NCBI GenBank assembly: GCA_938084085.1
Contig: CALKDV010000012.1
Span: 1-7,448, forward strand
DNA length: 7,448 nucleotides
Source of the DNA: an uncultured Nannocystaceae bacterium
GTDB taxonomy: Bacteria > Myxococcota_A > Polyangia > Nannocystales > Nannocystaceae
Reading direction: 5' to 3'
The position numbers and the translations under genes are program-made. Shown here in pieces: positions 1-6,105 of this stretch; position 1 is the first letter of the stretch, and each line of letters opens with the position of its first letter. The notes below the pieces were generated by a model, which saw only the letters and a list, made by a program, of their open reading frames with translations, ran no database searches and was not told where the DNA came from.

Positions 1-461
1 CCCAGAAAGCGAACCTTTCCCTCGGATACCAGCTCGCTCAACGTTCCCCAGGTTTCCTCCGCGGGAATGTTTCGATCGACCCGATGTTGATAGTAAAGAT
101 CGATGTAGTCGGTGCCCAAGCGTCGAAGGGATCCTTCGAGGGCCGTGCGGATGTATTCCGGGCGGCCGTTGATGCCACGGGTGCCATCGGCTCGAAACTC
201 CTGCCCGAACTTCGATGCGATGATGACCGACGACCGATCACCGGGGATGGCTCGTGCCAGCAGTTCTTCATTCGTGTACGGGCCGTAGGAGTCTGATGAG
301 TCCCAGAAATTGATGCCTAATTCCAGGGCGCGGTTCAGGGTGCGCAGGGACTCCGCCTCATCCGCCGCACCGTATGCGTACGTCATCCCCATGCAACCCA
401 GCCCGAGGCCGCTTACGTGTAAGGCTGCCCCGCCGGTCCCTAGTACATGCTCAGAGATCAT
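1..461 (-). CDS. Aldo/keto reductase, N-terminal 153 residues (3' end beyond window)
   Basis: This is an NAD(P)H-dependent oxidoreductase with the (beta/alpha)8 aldo/keto reductase fold; such enzymes reduce aldehydes and ketones in the cytosol. The family's catalytic tetrad is visible: Asp54 and Tyr59 in the DSSDSYG segment, Lys84 in ASKFG, and His126 in YYQHRVD. The early GLGLGCMGM strand-turn (residues 18-26) and the segment RRLGTDYIDLYYQH are typical of the bacterial AKR branch related to YajO, IolS and Tas. The ATG at 461 is the only start that keeps the full first strand. It lies 6 bases after the repressor's TGA and in the same frame, with no clear Shine-Dalgarno sequence, so initiation probably depends on translational coupling. 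As the last visible gene of the leftward operon it may act on the compound, or a breakdown product of it, that this locus handles. The substrate cannot be read from sequence. The family call is firm; the C-terminal cofactor-binding part is outside the window. Confidence 0.93.
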   Translation of the reverse strand, partial: MISEHVLGTGGAALHVSGLGLGCMGMTYAYGAADEAESLRTLNRALELGINFWDSSDSYGPYTNEELLARAIPGDRSSVIIASKFGQEFRADGTRGINGRPEYIRTALEGSLRRLGTDYIDLYYQHRVDRNIPAEETWGTLSELVSEGKVRFL

Positions 462-467
462 GTCGAC

Positions 468-1481
468 TCATCGCTGCGGCGGGGCTGTCGAGGATCGAAC
501 CATGAGCTCGGGCGTCAGGCGCACGTGCTTGACAGGCATGGTGCCGTCCTCGACGAGAAGGCTCAGCAAGAGGCGAGCCGCCTCGGCTCCGATGTCATGC
601 TGAGGGACTCTCACCGACGTGAGTGGCGGGTCCACGAGATCCATGAAGGGCATGTCGTTGTAGCCGACGACGCTGACATCACGCGGGCATCGCATACGCA
701 GTTTCTTGGCCGCGATGATGGCACCAAGGGCTAGTTGATCGTTGGCACAAACCAGGGCAGTGGTCTGAGTGTTCCCGTCAAGCATCGACAGGGCGGTCTT
801 CGTCGCAGCCTCGAGACTCCACGAGTCGACAGCGGCCGGTTTGCGAGCAGGGGTGAGACCGTGTTCGCGCATCGCGCGGGCGAAAGCTTGTTGACGTTCG
901 TGGCCCGTGGATGACCAGGCCGGGCCGGCCAAATGAGCGATCTGCGTGTGGCCGAGTGCGCACAGATGCTCGACGGCAAGGCGGATTCCGTGCTGCTCAT
1001 CCGCCGCAACACTGGAAGCTTGGACGCTCTCGCTGATTCGGTTGATAAGAACGATGGGGAACCTCGTTGCCAGTTCGGCCAGTAGTGGGTGCTCGCGGCG
1101 TGCGGTCGCCAGCACGAAACCATCCACTCGACGGGCACTGAGGGATGCGATAACCGATTCCTCGGCAGCTGGATCGTTGTCTGTATTGACAAGAAGTGGC
1201 GTGTAGCCGGCATGGGACAGTGTGTCTTGAATTCCGCGCACCATCCCCGGAAAGAGGGGGTTCGTCAGATCGGGAATCACGACCCCGATGGTGTGTGACC
1301 GGGACGTGCGAAGTCCGGATGCCATCGGATTCGGGACGTAGTTGAGCGAACTCGCTGCCTTGCGGACCTTTGCGACGGTGGCGGGATTGACGAGATGAGC
1401 CGTGCGTGCATTGAGGGCTCGGGAAACCGTTGCCGGATGGAGACCGACCTTCTTGGCTATGTCCTTCAGGGTCGCAGCCAT
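468..1481 (-). CDS. LacI/GalR-family transcriptional repressor
   Basis: This 337-residue protein has the normal length for the family. Residues 4-24 (TLKDIAKKVGLHPATVSRALN) form the N-terminal helix-turn-helix. Residues 50-58 (PNPMASGLR) are the hinge helix, with Leu57 in the place of the leucine that wedges into the central CpG of LacI/PurR operators. From residue 63 (HTIGVVIPDLTNPLF) onward it is a periplasmic-binding-protein-like effector domain. Late landmarks are CANDQLALG (245-253), VVGYNDMPF (271-279) and DPPLTSVRVP (284-293). The ATG at 1481 is chosen because it precedes the conserved helix directly; the frame stays open further upstream, but that part lies inside the transporter gene and has no domain. 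The gene sits 5 bases after the transporter stop. Effector unknown; family members usually bind sugars or small metabolites. A fitting operator lies at 3708-3723 in the divergent control region, so it probably controls the ABC importer and possibly its own operon. Confidence 0.95.
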   Translation of the reverse strand: MAATLKDIAKKVGLHPATVSRALNARTAHLVNPATVAKVRKAASSLNYVPNPMASGLRTSRSHTIGVVIPDLTNPLFPGMVRGIQDTLSHAGYTPLLVNTDNDPAAEESVIASLSARRVDGFVLATARREHPLLAELATRFPIVLINRISESVQASSVAADEQHGIRLAVEHLCALGHTQIAHLAGPAWSSTGHERQQAFARAMREHGLTPARKPAAVDSWSLEAATKTALSMLDGNTQTTALVCANDQLALGAIIAAKKLRMRCPRDVSVVGYNDMPFMDLVDPPLTSVRVPQHDIGAEAARLLLSLLVEDGTMPVKHVRLTPELMVRSSTAPPQR

Positions 1482-1486
1482 GGCGC

Positions 1487-2653
1487 TCAGCCTAGGCGAT
1501 GTTGATAGCGGCGTGCCCCGACTACCGACAGGGCGGTGAGGACGACCACGCCGGCGGTCACGACCGAGAACATGGCGACGGAGCCTCGGAAGTCGAGTAG
1601 GTAGCCGGCCACGAATGCGCCGAAACCGTTGCCGAGGAACATCATTCCCGCGAAAAGGGATACAGCGAGAGCGCGCGCACGGTTGGACAATGTGGTGGAC
1701 CAGGTTTGGAGTGTGGTGTGCATCGTCACCCACGCGACACCTTGGAGCGCGCAGCTGATCAGGACCGTGAGGGGTGTGACGAAGGCGATGAGCAGCCCGA
1801 AGCCGACTCCCGCGGATAAGCCGCCGATCATCAAGAAGCCCGCGGGGGACACGCGTTCGGTAACGCGTCGCACAACCATGGAAGTACCGAGGACGGCGAG
1901 CCCGTACGTACCCGTGACCAGACCGGCAATGGCGGGGGAGCGTCCTGTTTCCTCGAGTGCTGCGGGAACGAGGTTGAAGCCCCCAAGCAGGCTCGCGGCC
2001 TCGATGAAGACGAGGAGATACAAAAACCAGGCCCACTTGTTTCGAGCAACTTCCGCCAGCGCTTGGCCAGTAGGAAGAACTCCTTCGCCTGGCTTGACGT
2101 TCGGTGCTCGTCGCACAGCTACGGCGAGAACGAGGCAGACCACTGCAGTCGAAGCAAAAAAGGCTCTCCACCCGACGAGGACGACGCCTACCCCACCGAG
2201 GACGGTGCCCAGGGTCAAGCCGATCGCCACACCGCTCTGCAGGCTGGCGATCGCGGATTGGCGCTTCGGTGCGCTGGTGATCGTGTCTCCCAGGAAGATG
2301 ACGGCGGTTGGGAAAACGCCAGCCATCGTGACTCCAGCAAGGGCGCGCACTCCGATGAATGCCTCGATAGACATCGGGACCACGCTGACGAGGTCCATGA
2401 CTGCCGCGCATACCAAGGCGAGTTGCAGGGTGGCGATCCGGCCGAGCCGGTCGGAGATGAGACCCCACATCGGTTGCGCAAGGCCGTAGCACAACAGGTA
2501 GGCGCTGGTGGACAGCGTGATGGTCGTGAGATCTACATCGAAGTCCTCGCCCATCGTGATGAGCATCGGGCCGATGACGGCACGGTCAAATGTGGCAACC
2601 AGAACCACGTAGGGAAGGAACCTGGTTGTCCTCTCCAGACTCCAGTTGCTCAC
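1487..2653 (-). CDS. Major facilitator superfamily transporter
   Basis: This is a 388-residue integral membrane protein with about 12 hydrophobic helices, the usual size of a minimal MFS carrier. Helix 1 (about 12-34) contains the charged pair Asp23-Arg24. The loop after helix 2 carries motif A, GLISDRLGR (64-72), with Asp68 and Arg69. Helix 4 starts with Arg103 in RALAGVTMAG, resembling the motif B of proton-coupled carriers. The start codon is GTG at 2653; its first bases overlap the TGA of the preceding gene (GTGA, 2650-2653), no other in-frame start exists before an upstream stop at 2678-2680, and no good Shine-Dalgarno sequence is seen. Coupled translation with the upstream gene is therefore likely. 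The repressor gene follows after 5 bases. Direction and substrate cannot be decided: the protein could import the locus substrate alongside the ABC system, or export a product. MFS membership is certain; the substrate is unknown. Confidence 0.93.
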   Translation of the reverse strand: MSNWSLERTTRFLPYVVLVATFDRAVIGPMLITMGEDFDVDLTTITLSTSAYLLCYGLAQPMWGLISDRLGRIATLQLALVCAAVMDLVSVVPMSIEAFIGVRALAGVTMAGVFPTAVIFLGDTITSAPKRQSAIASLQSGVAIGLTLGTVLGGVGVVLVGWRAFFASTAVVCLVLAVAVRRAPNVKPGEGVLPTGQALAEVARNKWAWFLYLLVFIEAASLLGGFNLVPAALEETGRSPAIAGLVTGTYGLAVLGTSMVVRRVTERVSPAGFLMIGGLSAGVGFGLLIAFVTPLTVLISCALQGVAWVTMHTTLQTWSTTLSNRARALAVSLFAGMMFLGNGFGAFVAGYLLDFRGSVAMFSVVTAGVVVLTALSVVGARRYQHRLG

Positions 2654-3591
2654 GAATGGGCCAAGGCGGCTACTGCCTCAGGAGAAGGTGCGTAGGCATC
2701 GGATTCTTGGCGGATCCTGCACAGTTCGTGCAGATCTGCTGCGTGCACCGCGGGATCGCGAAGGAGGCCGAACCGCGGGTCACGCAGTAAGGCCACGTAG
2801 CCAGGAGTTCCGAGGTGCTCGTTGGCGGCGGCGAGTACCGAGCAGACCTCGTCCTCGGGGGAATCGATGAGCCATTCGGTTGCGGCGGTCCATATCGCGA
2901 CGAACGTCTGAGCGAGATTCGGGTCGAAGTCAGCACCTACGGCGAGCACCGTGCCGAGGTAGTTGTCGGAGATGTCCGCCGAGGTGAGCCACTCGCGCAT
3001 CCCGGACTCTTGGGCTGCCACACGAGATTCGGCATTCAGGATGGTTGCGGATGCTTGGTTGTCTTCCATGGCAACAAGCCGCTTCGGAGTCGCCCCTAAT
3101 TCGAGGAACGTTGCCTGATCACGTGAGACTCCGCCGCGCTCGAGCATGCGAAACAGCAGCAGGGCGAAGCCCGAACGGACCACGTCAACGCCGATATTCG
3201 TTCCTCGCAGGTCGGTCACGGAGGAAAATTCAGGTCGAGAGAAGAGCGCCAGACCCAAGCCCCGGTCAATCGAGCGCAACATCCGCACGTCGAGCCGCTC
3301 TCCCAGGGGTTGCTGATCGGTGGTCGCGTAGAGCAGGACGTTGTCGGGGCTGGTGATGGCGATGTCGATCTCGGCATCGCGCAGCGCGGTGAACTGCCCA
3401 GGGGAAGAGGGCACCCGGGTCGCGACCAATTCCAGACCCTCGCGTCGGTCAAGCTGGAGATGACGAATGGCGTGGAGAACCGCCGAATCGCTGAATTGCC
3501 CGATGGTCAAGCGTTGAACCACGATGCCCACTCTCGTCAATGCCCGGGAAGTCCCGATCTTGCTGCAATCGTGTGCCAGATCGTAGGGCAT
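2650..3591 (-). CDS. NMT1/THI5-like substrate-binding-fold protein without signal peptide
   Basis: With the ATG at 3591 the product is 313 residues. From about residue 26 it resembles the type II periplasmic-binding fold of the NMT1/THI5/SsuA group: a first strand RLTIGQFSDSAVLHAIRHL, then a strand-turn DAEIDIAITSPDNVLLYA (about 72-89), then DLRGTNIGVDVVRSGFALL (about 127-145), the usual start of the second lobe. Unlike transporter binding proteins it has no hydrophobic signal sequence and no lipobox, so it is predicted to be cytosolic. ATG 3591 is chosen because GGGAG (3601-3605) lies 9 bases upstream. The frame also opens with a TTG at 3657, which would add 22 residues. This is the first gene of the leftward operon and overlaps the MFS gene by 4 bases. 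Its role is not known: ligand sensor, cytosolic enzyme of the THI5 or decarboxylase kind, or binding protein for a carrier are all possible. The fold assignment is by pattern recognition; function is open. Confidence 0.8.
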   Translation of the reverse strand: MPYDLAHDCSKIGTSRALTRVGIVVQRLTIGQFSDSAVLHAIRHLQLDRREGLELVATRVPSSPGQFTALRDAEIDIAITSPDNVLLYATTDQQPLGERLDVRMLRSIDRGLGLALFSRPEFSSVTDLRGTNIGVDVVRSGFALLLFRMLERGGVSRDQATFLELGATPKRLVAMEDNQASATILNAESRVAAQESGMREWLTSADISDNYLGTVLAVGADFDPNLAQTFVAIWTAATEWLIDSPEDEVCSVLAAANEHLGTPGYVALLRDPRFGLLRDPAVHAADLHELCRIRQESDAYAPSPEAVAALAHS

Positions 3592-3600
3592 GAGGTCCAG

Positions 3601-3605
3601 CTCCC
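3601..3605 (-). promoter_or_regulatory. Ribosome binding site deciding the start of the THI5-like gene
   Basis: On the minus strand GGGAG stands 9 bases before the ATG at 3591. The competing TTG at 3657 has only a weak GGAA-like match upstream. This is the reason for preferring the shorter protein. Confidence 0.55.
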
Positions 3606-3671
3606 GGAGAAGCTCATGGAGTTGGTCCGCTCGGTGAGGGTCACTAATCTGCCTCAATTACGCGGTTTCCG

Positions 3672-3700
3672 TTGACAAGAGGCCTTCTTCATTGCAGAGT
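3672..3700 (+). promoter_or_regulatory. Sigma-70-type promoter of the ABC importer operon
   Basis: A perfect TTGACA -35 hexamer occupies 3672-3677. After a 17-base spacer comes CAGAGT (3695-3700), which keeps the two most conserved -10 positions (A2 and T6) but matches the consensus at only 3 of 6. Transcription would start at about 3706-3708, directly at the palindromic operator and about 35 bases before the start codon. The -35 is clear; the -10 is inferred from spacing. I could not find a convincing promoter for the leftward operon in the same region. Confidence 0.6.
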
Positions 3701-3707
3701 CCGGCTT

Positions 3708-3723
3708 ACGCAATCGATTGCGC
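3708..3723. promoter_or_regulatory. Probable LacI-family operator (CpG-centred palindrome)
   Basis: The 16 bases ACGCAATCGATTGCGC contain a perfect 14-bp palindrome (3709-3722) centred on CG. Known LacI-family sites have this architecture; the E. coli PurR box consensus ACGCAAACGTTTGCGT differs only in the inner A/T choice and the last base. The site begins at the predicted transcription start of the lipoprotein gene, where a bound repressor would block initiation, and lies between the two divergent units. The LacI-family gene at 468-1481 is the obvious candidate regulator. Palindrome seen directly; the regulator-site pairing is inference. Confidence 0.72.
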
Positions 3724-3729
3724 AACCAC

Positions 3730-3734
3730 GGAGG
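3730..3734 (+). promoter_or_regulatory. Ribosome binding site deciding the lipoprotein start
   Basis: GGAGG ends 6 bases before the ATG at 3741. This strong match, plus the signal peptide that begins right after, rules out the TTG at 3672, which lies inside the -35 element. Confidence 0.85.
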
Positions 3735-3740
3735 TTATCT

Positions 3741-5102
3741 ATGAGCAATTCCAGGATCCGAAAGGGTCGCCGCGGGCGCGTAAGCGCTGCGGTGGCGTCT
3801 CTTGCCGTCGCTGGTCTGGTCTTGACGGCTTGTAGTTCGGGAGATGGAGACGACACAGCGTCTGACTCCCAGGACTCGACCGAGAGCAGCGAGACCCAAG
3901 AAGAAGCTGCTGACGATTCGGCTGCGGAGGAATCCACAACCGAAGAGTCCGGTGGCATGGGAGATATGTGCGGCGACGACACGATTCGTATCGGCATTTC
4001 GCTGCCGCTGACCGGAGACTTCTCGCAGCCGGGCCAGGAGGCTCAGCGCGGCTACGACGTCTGGGCAGAGCTGACCAATAACGCCGGCGGGCTCCTCGGT
4101 CGCCCGGTGGAATTAGTGGTTCTGGATGATGCCAGCAGCCAGGAGCAGGTCGTCACGGACTACAACAACCTGATTTCGCAAGAGAAGGTTCCGTTGTTGC
4201 TCGGGACCTTCTCGTCGCTGTTGAACTTCCCTGCGTCTACGGTCGCGGAGAACAACGAGATGGTGCTGATTGCACCCGCTGGTGGCTCTCCGAAGATCTT
4301 CGAGCCGGAGCCGAAGTTCTACTTCTTCGCTCAGCAGGCGACGGCCCCCGATCAGGCGAACCCCTTCGTCAACATGATCGCGTCGTTGCCGGATGATCAA
4401 AAGCCGAAGACAGCTGCGTACGTATCGATGGACGATCCGTTCGCTCTGCCGGTTATTGAATCCATGCAGGAGCAGCTCGAGGCGGCTGGCGTGGAGACCG
4501 TCTACACCGGTATCTACCCCGAGGGCACAACGAACCTTCAGCCGCAGGCTGCTGCCATCGCTGCACAAGAGCCGGACCTGATCGCTCAGGGCTCGGTGTT
4601 CGAAGATGGCATCAGTCTCGCCAAGAGCATGGTTCAGATCGGCTACAGCCCTGATTTCATGTTCCAGACAACTGCCCCGAGCTTCGGTGCGCAGTACGTC
4701 GAGGGTGTCGGTGAAGGCAACGAAAACGGTGTCTTCTTCGCCGTGTCCTGGAGCGAGAAAGCCCCAACAGAGGGCAATGCCGAATTCGTTGCTGAGTACC
4801 AGGCACAAAACGGTGAGGGTCTGGTGCCATCGGAAGACTCGGCCAACGCCTACGTTGCGGCCGAGGTCCTGCAAACGGCAGTTGAGGCCGTGGGAGATTG
4901 CGATAACCTCGCGATCGCCGACTGGCTCCGCGCCAACTCGGTCGACACCATCCTGGGTGAGCTCTCCTGGGATGACATCGGCCGCCCGCAGGGCGACTTC
5001 CTGCTCGCCCAGTGGCAAAACGGCACGGTTGAGATCGTGGCACCCGAGGTGGCAACCACCAACGGTGGCGAGCTGATCGTTCCGAAGCCCGGCTGGCAGT
5101 AG
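3741..5102 (+). CDS. HAAT-family ABC transporter substrate-binding lipoprotein (LivK-like)
   Basis: This 453-residue protein delivers ligand to the permeases encoded downstream. Residues 1-30 are a lipoprotein signal: a basic start (RIRKGRRGR, 5-13), a hydrophobic core, and the lipobox Leu28-Thr29-Ala30-Cys31, so the mature protein should be anchored through lipidated Cys31. Residues 32-75 form an acidic Asp/Glu/Ser/Thr-rich spacer. The binding fold starts at about 79 with TIRIGISLPLTGDFSQPG, the typical Peripla_BP_6 (branched-chain amino acid binding) opening, followed by the strand ELVVLDDASSQEQ and the LGTFSSLLNFPAS segment in the ligand-contact region. Cys77 and Cys387 are the only other cysteines and could pair. 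The ATG at 3741 is supported by GGAGG 6 bases upstream. The gene lies directly behind the promoter and operator and is separated from the permease genes by 127 bases holding a strong hairpin. The ligand is unknown; HAAT proteins bind amino acids, amides, urea and aromatic acids, so a leucine-type label would be unsafe. Confidence 0.93.
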   Translation: MSNSRIRKGRRGRVSAAVASLAVAGLVLTACSSGDGDDTASDSQDSTESSETQEEAADDSAAEESTTEESGGMGDMCGDDTIRIGISLPLTGDFSQPGQEAQRGYDVWAELTNNAGGLLGRPVELVVLDDASSQEQVVTDYNNLISQEKVPLLLGTFSSLLNFPASTVAENNEMVLIAPAGGSPKIFEPEPKFYFFAQQATAPDQANPFVNMIASLPDDQKPKTAAYVSMDDPFALPVIESMQEQLEAAGVETVYTGIYPEGTTNLQPQAAAIAAQEPDLIAQGSVFEDGISLAKSMVQIGYSPDFMFQTTAPSFGAQYVEGVGEGNENGVFFAVSWSEKAPTEGNAEFVAEYQAQNGEGLVPSEDSANAYVAAEVLQTAVEAVGDCDNLAIADWLRANSVDTILGELSWDDIGRPQGDFLLAQWQNGTVEIVAPEVATTNGGELIVPKPGWQ

Positions 5103-5113
5103 ACCTGCCGCGT

Positions 5114-5157
5114 AGGGGGTCTGGTCTTCACGGGAAGTCGTGTGGACCAGACCCCCT
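5114..5157 (+). terminator. Strong intercistronic hairpin (attenuator or RNA-stabilising stem)
   Basis: Inverted arms of 13 bp match perfectly: 5114-5126 (AGGGGGTCTGGTC) and 5145-5157 (GACCAGACCCCCT), with an 18-base loop. Inside the loop CACG (5129-5132) can pair with CGTG (5139-5142), extending the stem. The hairpin starts 12 bases after the lipoprotein stop. No T-run follows, so a classical intrinsic terminator is not supported. More likely it protects the 3' end of the lipoprotein message, or partly terminates, so that the binding protein is made in excess over the membrane subunits. That arrangement is well known for ABC importer operons. Confidence 0.75.
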
Positions 5158-5172
5158 CACAGGTGGTCACGA

Positions 5173-5189
5173 TCATGCGAATCGCATGA
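5173..5189. repeat. Second dyad in the lipoprotein-permease gap
   Basis: TCATGCGA (5173-5180), one A, then TCGCATGA (5182-5189) is an 8-bp perfect inverted repeat. As RNA it would fold as a 6-bp stem with a 5-base loop; as DNA it could be a protein-binding site. It lies between the large hairpin and the permease ribosome binding site. No promoter-like hexamers are evident beside it, so its role is undecided. Confidence 0.5.
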
Positions 5190-5214
5190 GCTGTTCCCGT
5201 GACTGATTTCAACT

Positions 5215-5220
5215 AAGGAG
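5215..5220 (+). promoter_or_regulatory. Ribosome binding site of the LivH-type permease
   Basis: AAGGAG lies 9 bases before the GTG at 5230 and fixes this non-ATG codon as the start of the permease. Confidence 0.8.
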
Positions 5221-5229
5221 AAACGCAGC

Positions 5230-6105
5230 GTGGACCTTCTGCAAGTGATCGCGTTTGGAGTGCTCCTTGGAGGCGTATACGCCCTTCTGGCCTCTGGTGT
5301 GACCTTGATCTTCGGCGTTCTGGACGTCGTGAACGTTGCTCAGGGTTCCTTCCTCGTCTTCAGTGCCCTGTTTACGTGGCAGATTTGGAGCTTGCTCGGC
5401 CTCGAGCCCCTCCTTTTGGTGCCGGTCATGGGTCTTCTGATGTTTGTCATCGGCTGGGCCATCTATCGGGGGCTGCTCGTTCGAGTCGCGCCTCAGGGGC
5501 CCGGCATGACCGTGCTCTTGATGTTCGGTGTTGCGATTGCCATGGAAGGCGTTTTGAACATCGTCTTCGGCAACGAATTCAAGTCGGTGACTCCTCCGTA
5601 CTTCACCTCGTCATTCAAGATCGGAGAAATCGTCATTCCGTACCCGCAGATGATCTCCGGCGTCCTTGCCGTCGTGGTTCTGGGGGGCATCTACGTTTAC
5701 TTGAGAAAGTCGTGGGCGGGCAGGGCGTTGCGCGCGTCAGCCCAGAACAAAGATGGGGCGGCTCTCGTCGGGATTTCGGCCACGAAGGCGTCCTCCCTGG
5801 CGTTTGGGATTGGTGCCATGACCGCCGGTGTCGGTGGTGTGCTGTTGGCAATCATGTATCCCGTTTATCCAGCAACGCAGTATGACTGGATCGCCCGGTT
5901 GCTTGGGATCATCGTCCTTGGCGGCATGGGAAGCATTCCTGGCGCGATCATCGCCAGCATGTTGCTAGGCATCTCGGAATCGATTGCCTCGGCCTACGTT
6001 CCGCAATGGGCTCCGGTCTTCTTCTATGGAGCGATTCTCGTGATCTTGCTCTTCCGTCCACACGGATTGCTGGGCGAAAAGACCCGAGAGGATGTCGCGG
6101 CATGA
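5230..6105 (+). CDS. HAAT ABC transporter permease, LivH type
   Basis: This 291-residue inner-membrane subunit forms one half of the translocation channel. Its length and helix pattern fit LivH. The N-terminal segment GVLLGGVYALLASGVTLIFG (10-29) followed by VVNVAQG (33-39) is the family signature; the common form is NFAHG, so this copy has Val36 and Gln38. The cytoplasmic coupling loop lies at about 164-182 (GRALRASAQNKDGAALVGI), where the ATPase docks. The C-terminus has LFRPHGLLGE, a conserved end of LivH permeases. The start is GTG 5230, with AAGGAG 9 bases upstream. The stop overlaps the start of the next gene (ATGA, 6102-6105), indicating translational coupling and equal production of the two permeases. 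Subfamily assignment is firm; the substrate is unknown. Confidence 0.94.
   Translation: MDLLQVIAFGVLLGGVYALLASGVTLIFGVLDVVNVAQGSFLVFSALFTWQIWSLLGLEPLLLVPVMGLLMFVIGWAIYRGLLVRVAPQGPGMTVLLMFGVAIAMEGVLNIVFGNEFKSVTPPYFTSSFKIGEIVIPYPQMISGVLAVVVLGGIYVYLRKSWAGRALRASAQNKDGAALVGISATKASSLAFGIGAMTAGVGGVLLAIMYPVYPATQYDWIARLLGIIVLGGMGSIPGAIIASMLLGISESIASAYVPQWAPVFFYGAILVILLFRPHGLLGEKTREDVAA

Noticed and set aside
1629..2489. Long plus-strand open frame of 286 codons
   Set aside because: It lies wholly antisense to the MFS gene. Its translation is rich in Arg, Thr, Pro and Ala without domains, as expected from GC-rich codon bias on the opposite strand.
1482..2492. N-terminal extension of the repressor frame through the MFS region
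   Set aside because: The translated extension is Arg-rich and without domain character, while the MFS frame over the same bases is clearly real. The repressor starts at 1481 just before its helix-turn-helix.
3592..3657. TTG start at 3657 for the THI5-like protein
   Set aside because: Not excluded, but the ATG at 3591 has a better ribosome binding site, and the 22 extra residues show no domain or signal sequence.
3672..3740. TTG start giving a longer lipoprotein
   Set aside because: The TTG is part of the -35 hexamer. The ATG at 3741 has GGAGG in place and begins a proper signal peptide.
3601..3740. Promoter for the leftward operon
   Set aside because: A TTGTCA hexamer is present on the minus strand at 3674-3679, but no acceptable -10 sits 16-18 bases after it, so I do not call one.
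4113..5018. Long minus-strand open frame of 301 codons
   Set aside because: It is antisense to the binding-protein gene, lacks recognisable motifs, and the opposite strand has clear family signatures throughout.
5114..5157. Classical rho-independent terminator ending the lipoprotein transcript
   Set aside because: The stem is strong but no T-run follows, and the permease genes that complete the same transporter come directly after it without an evident promoter.
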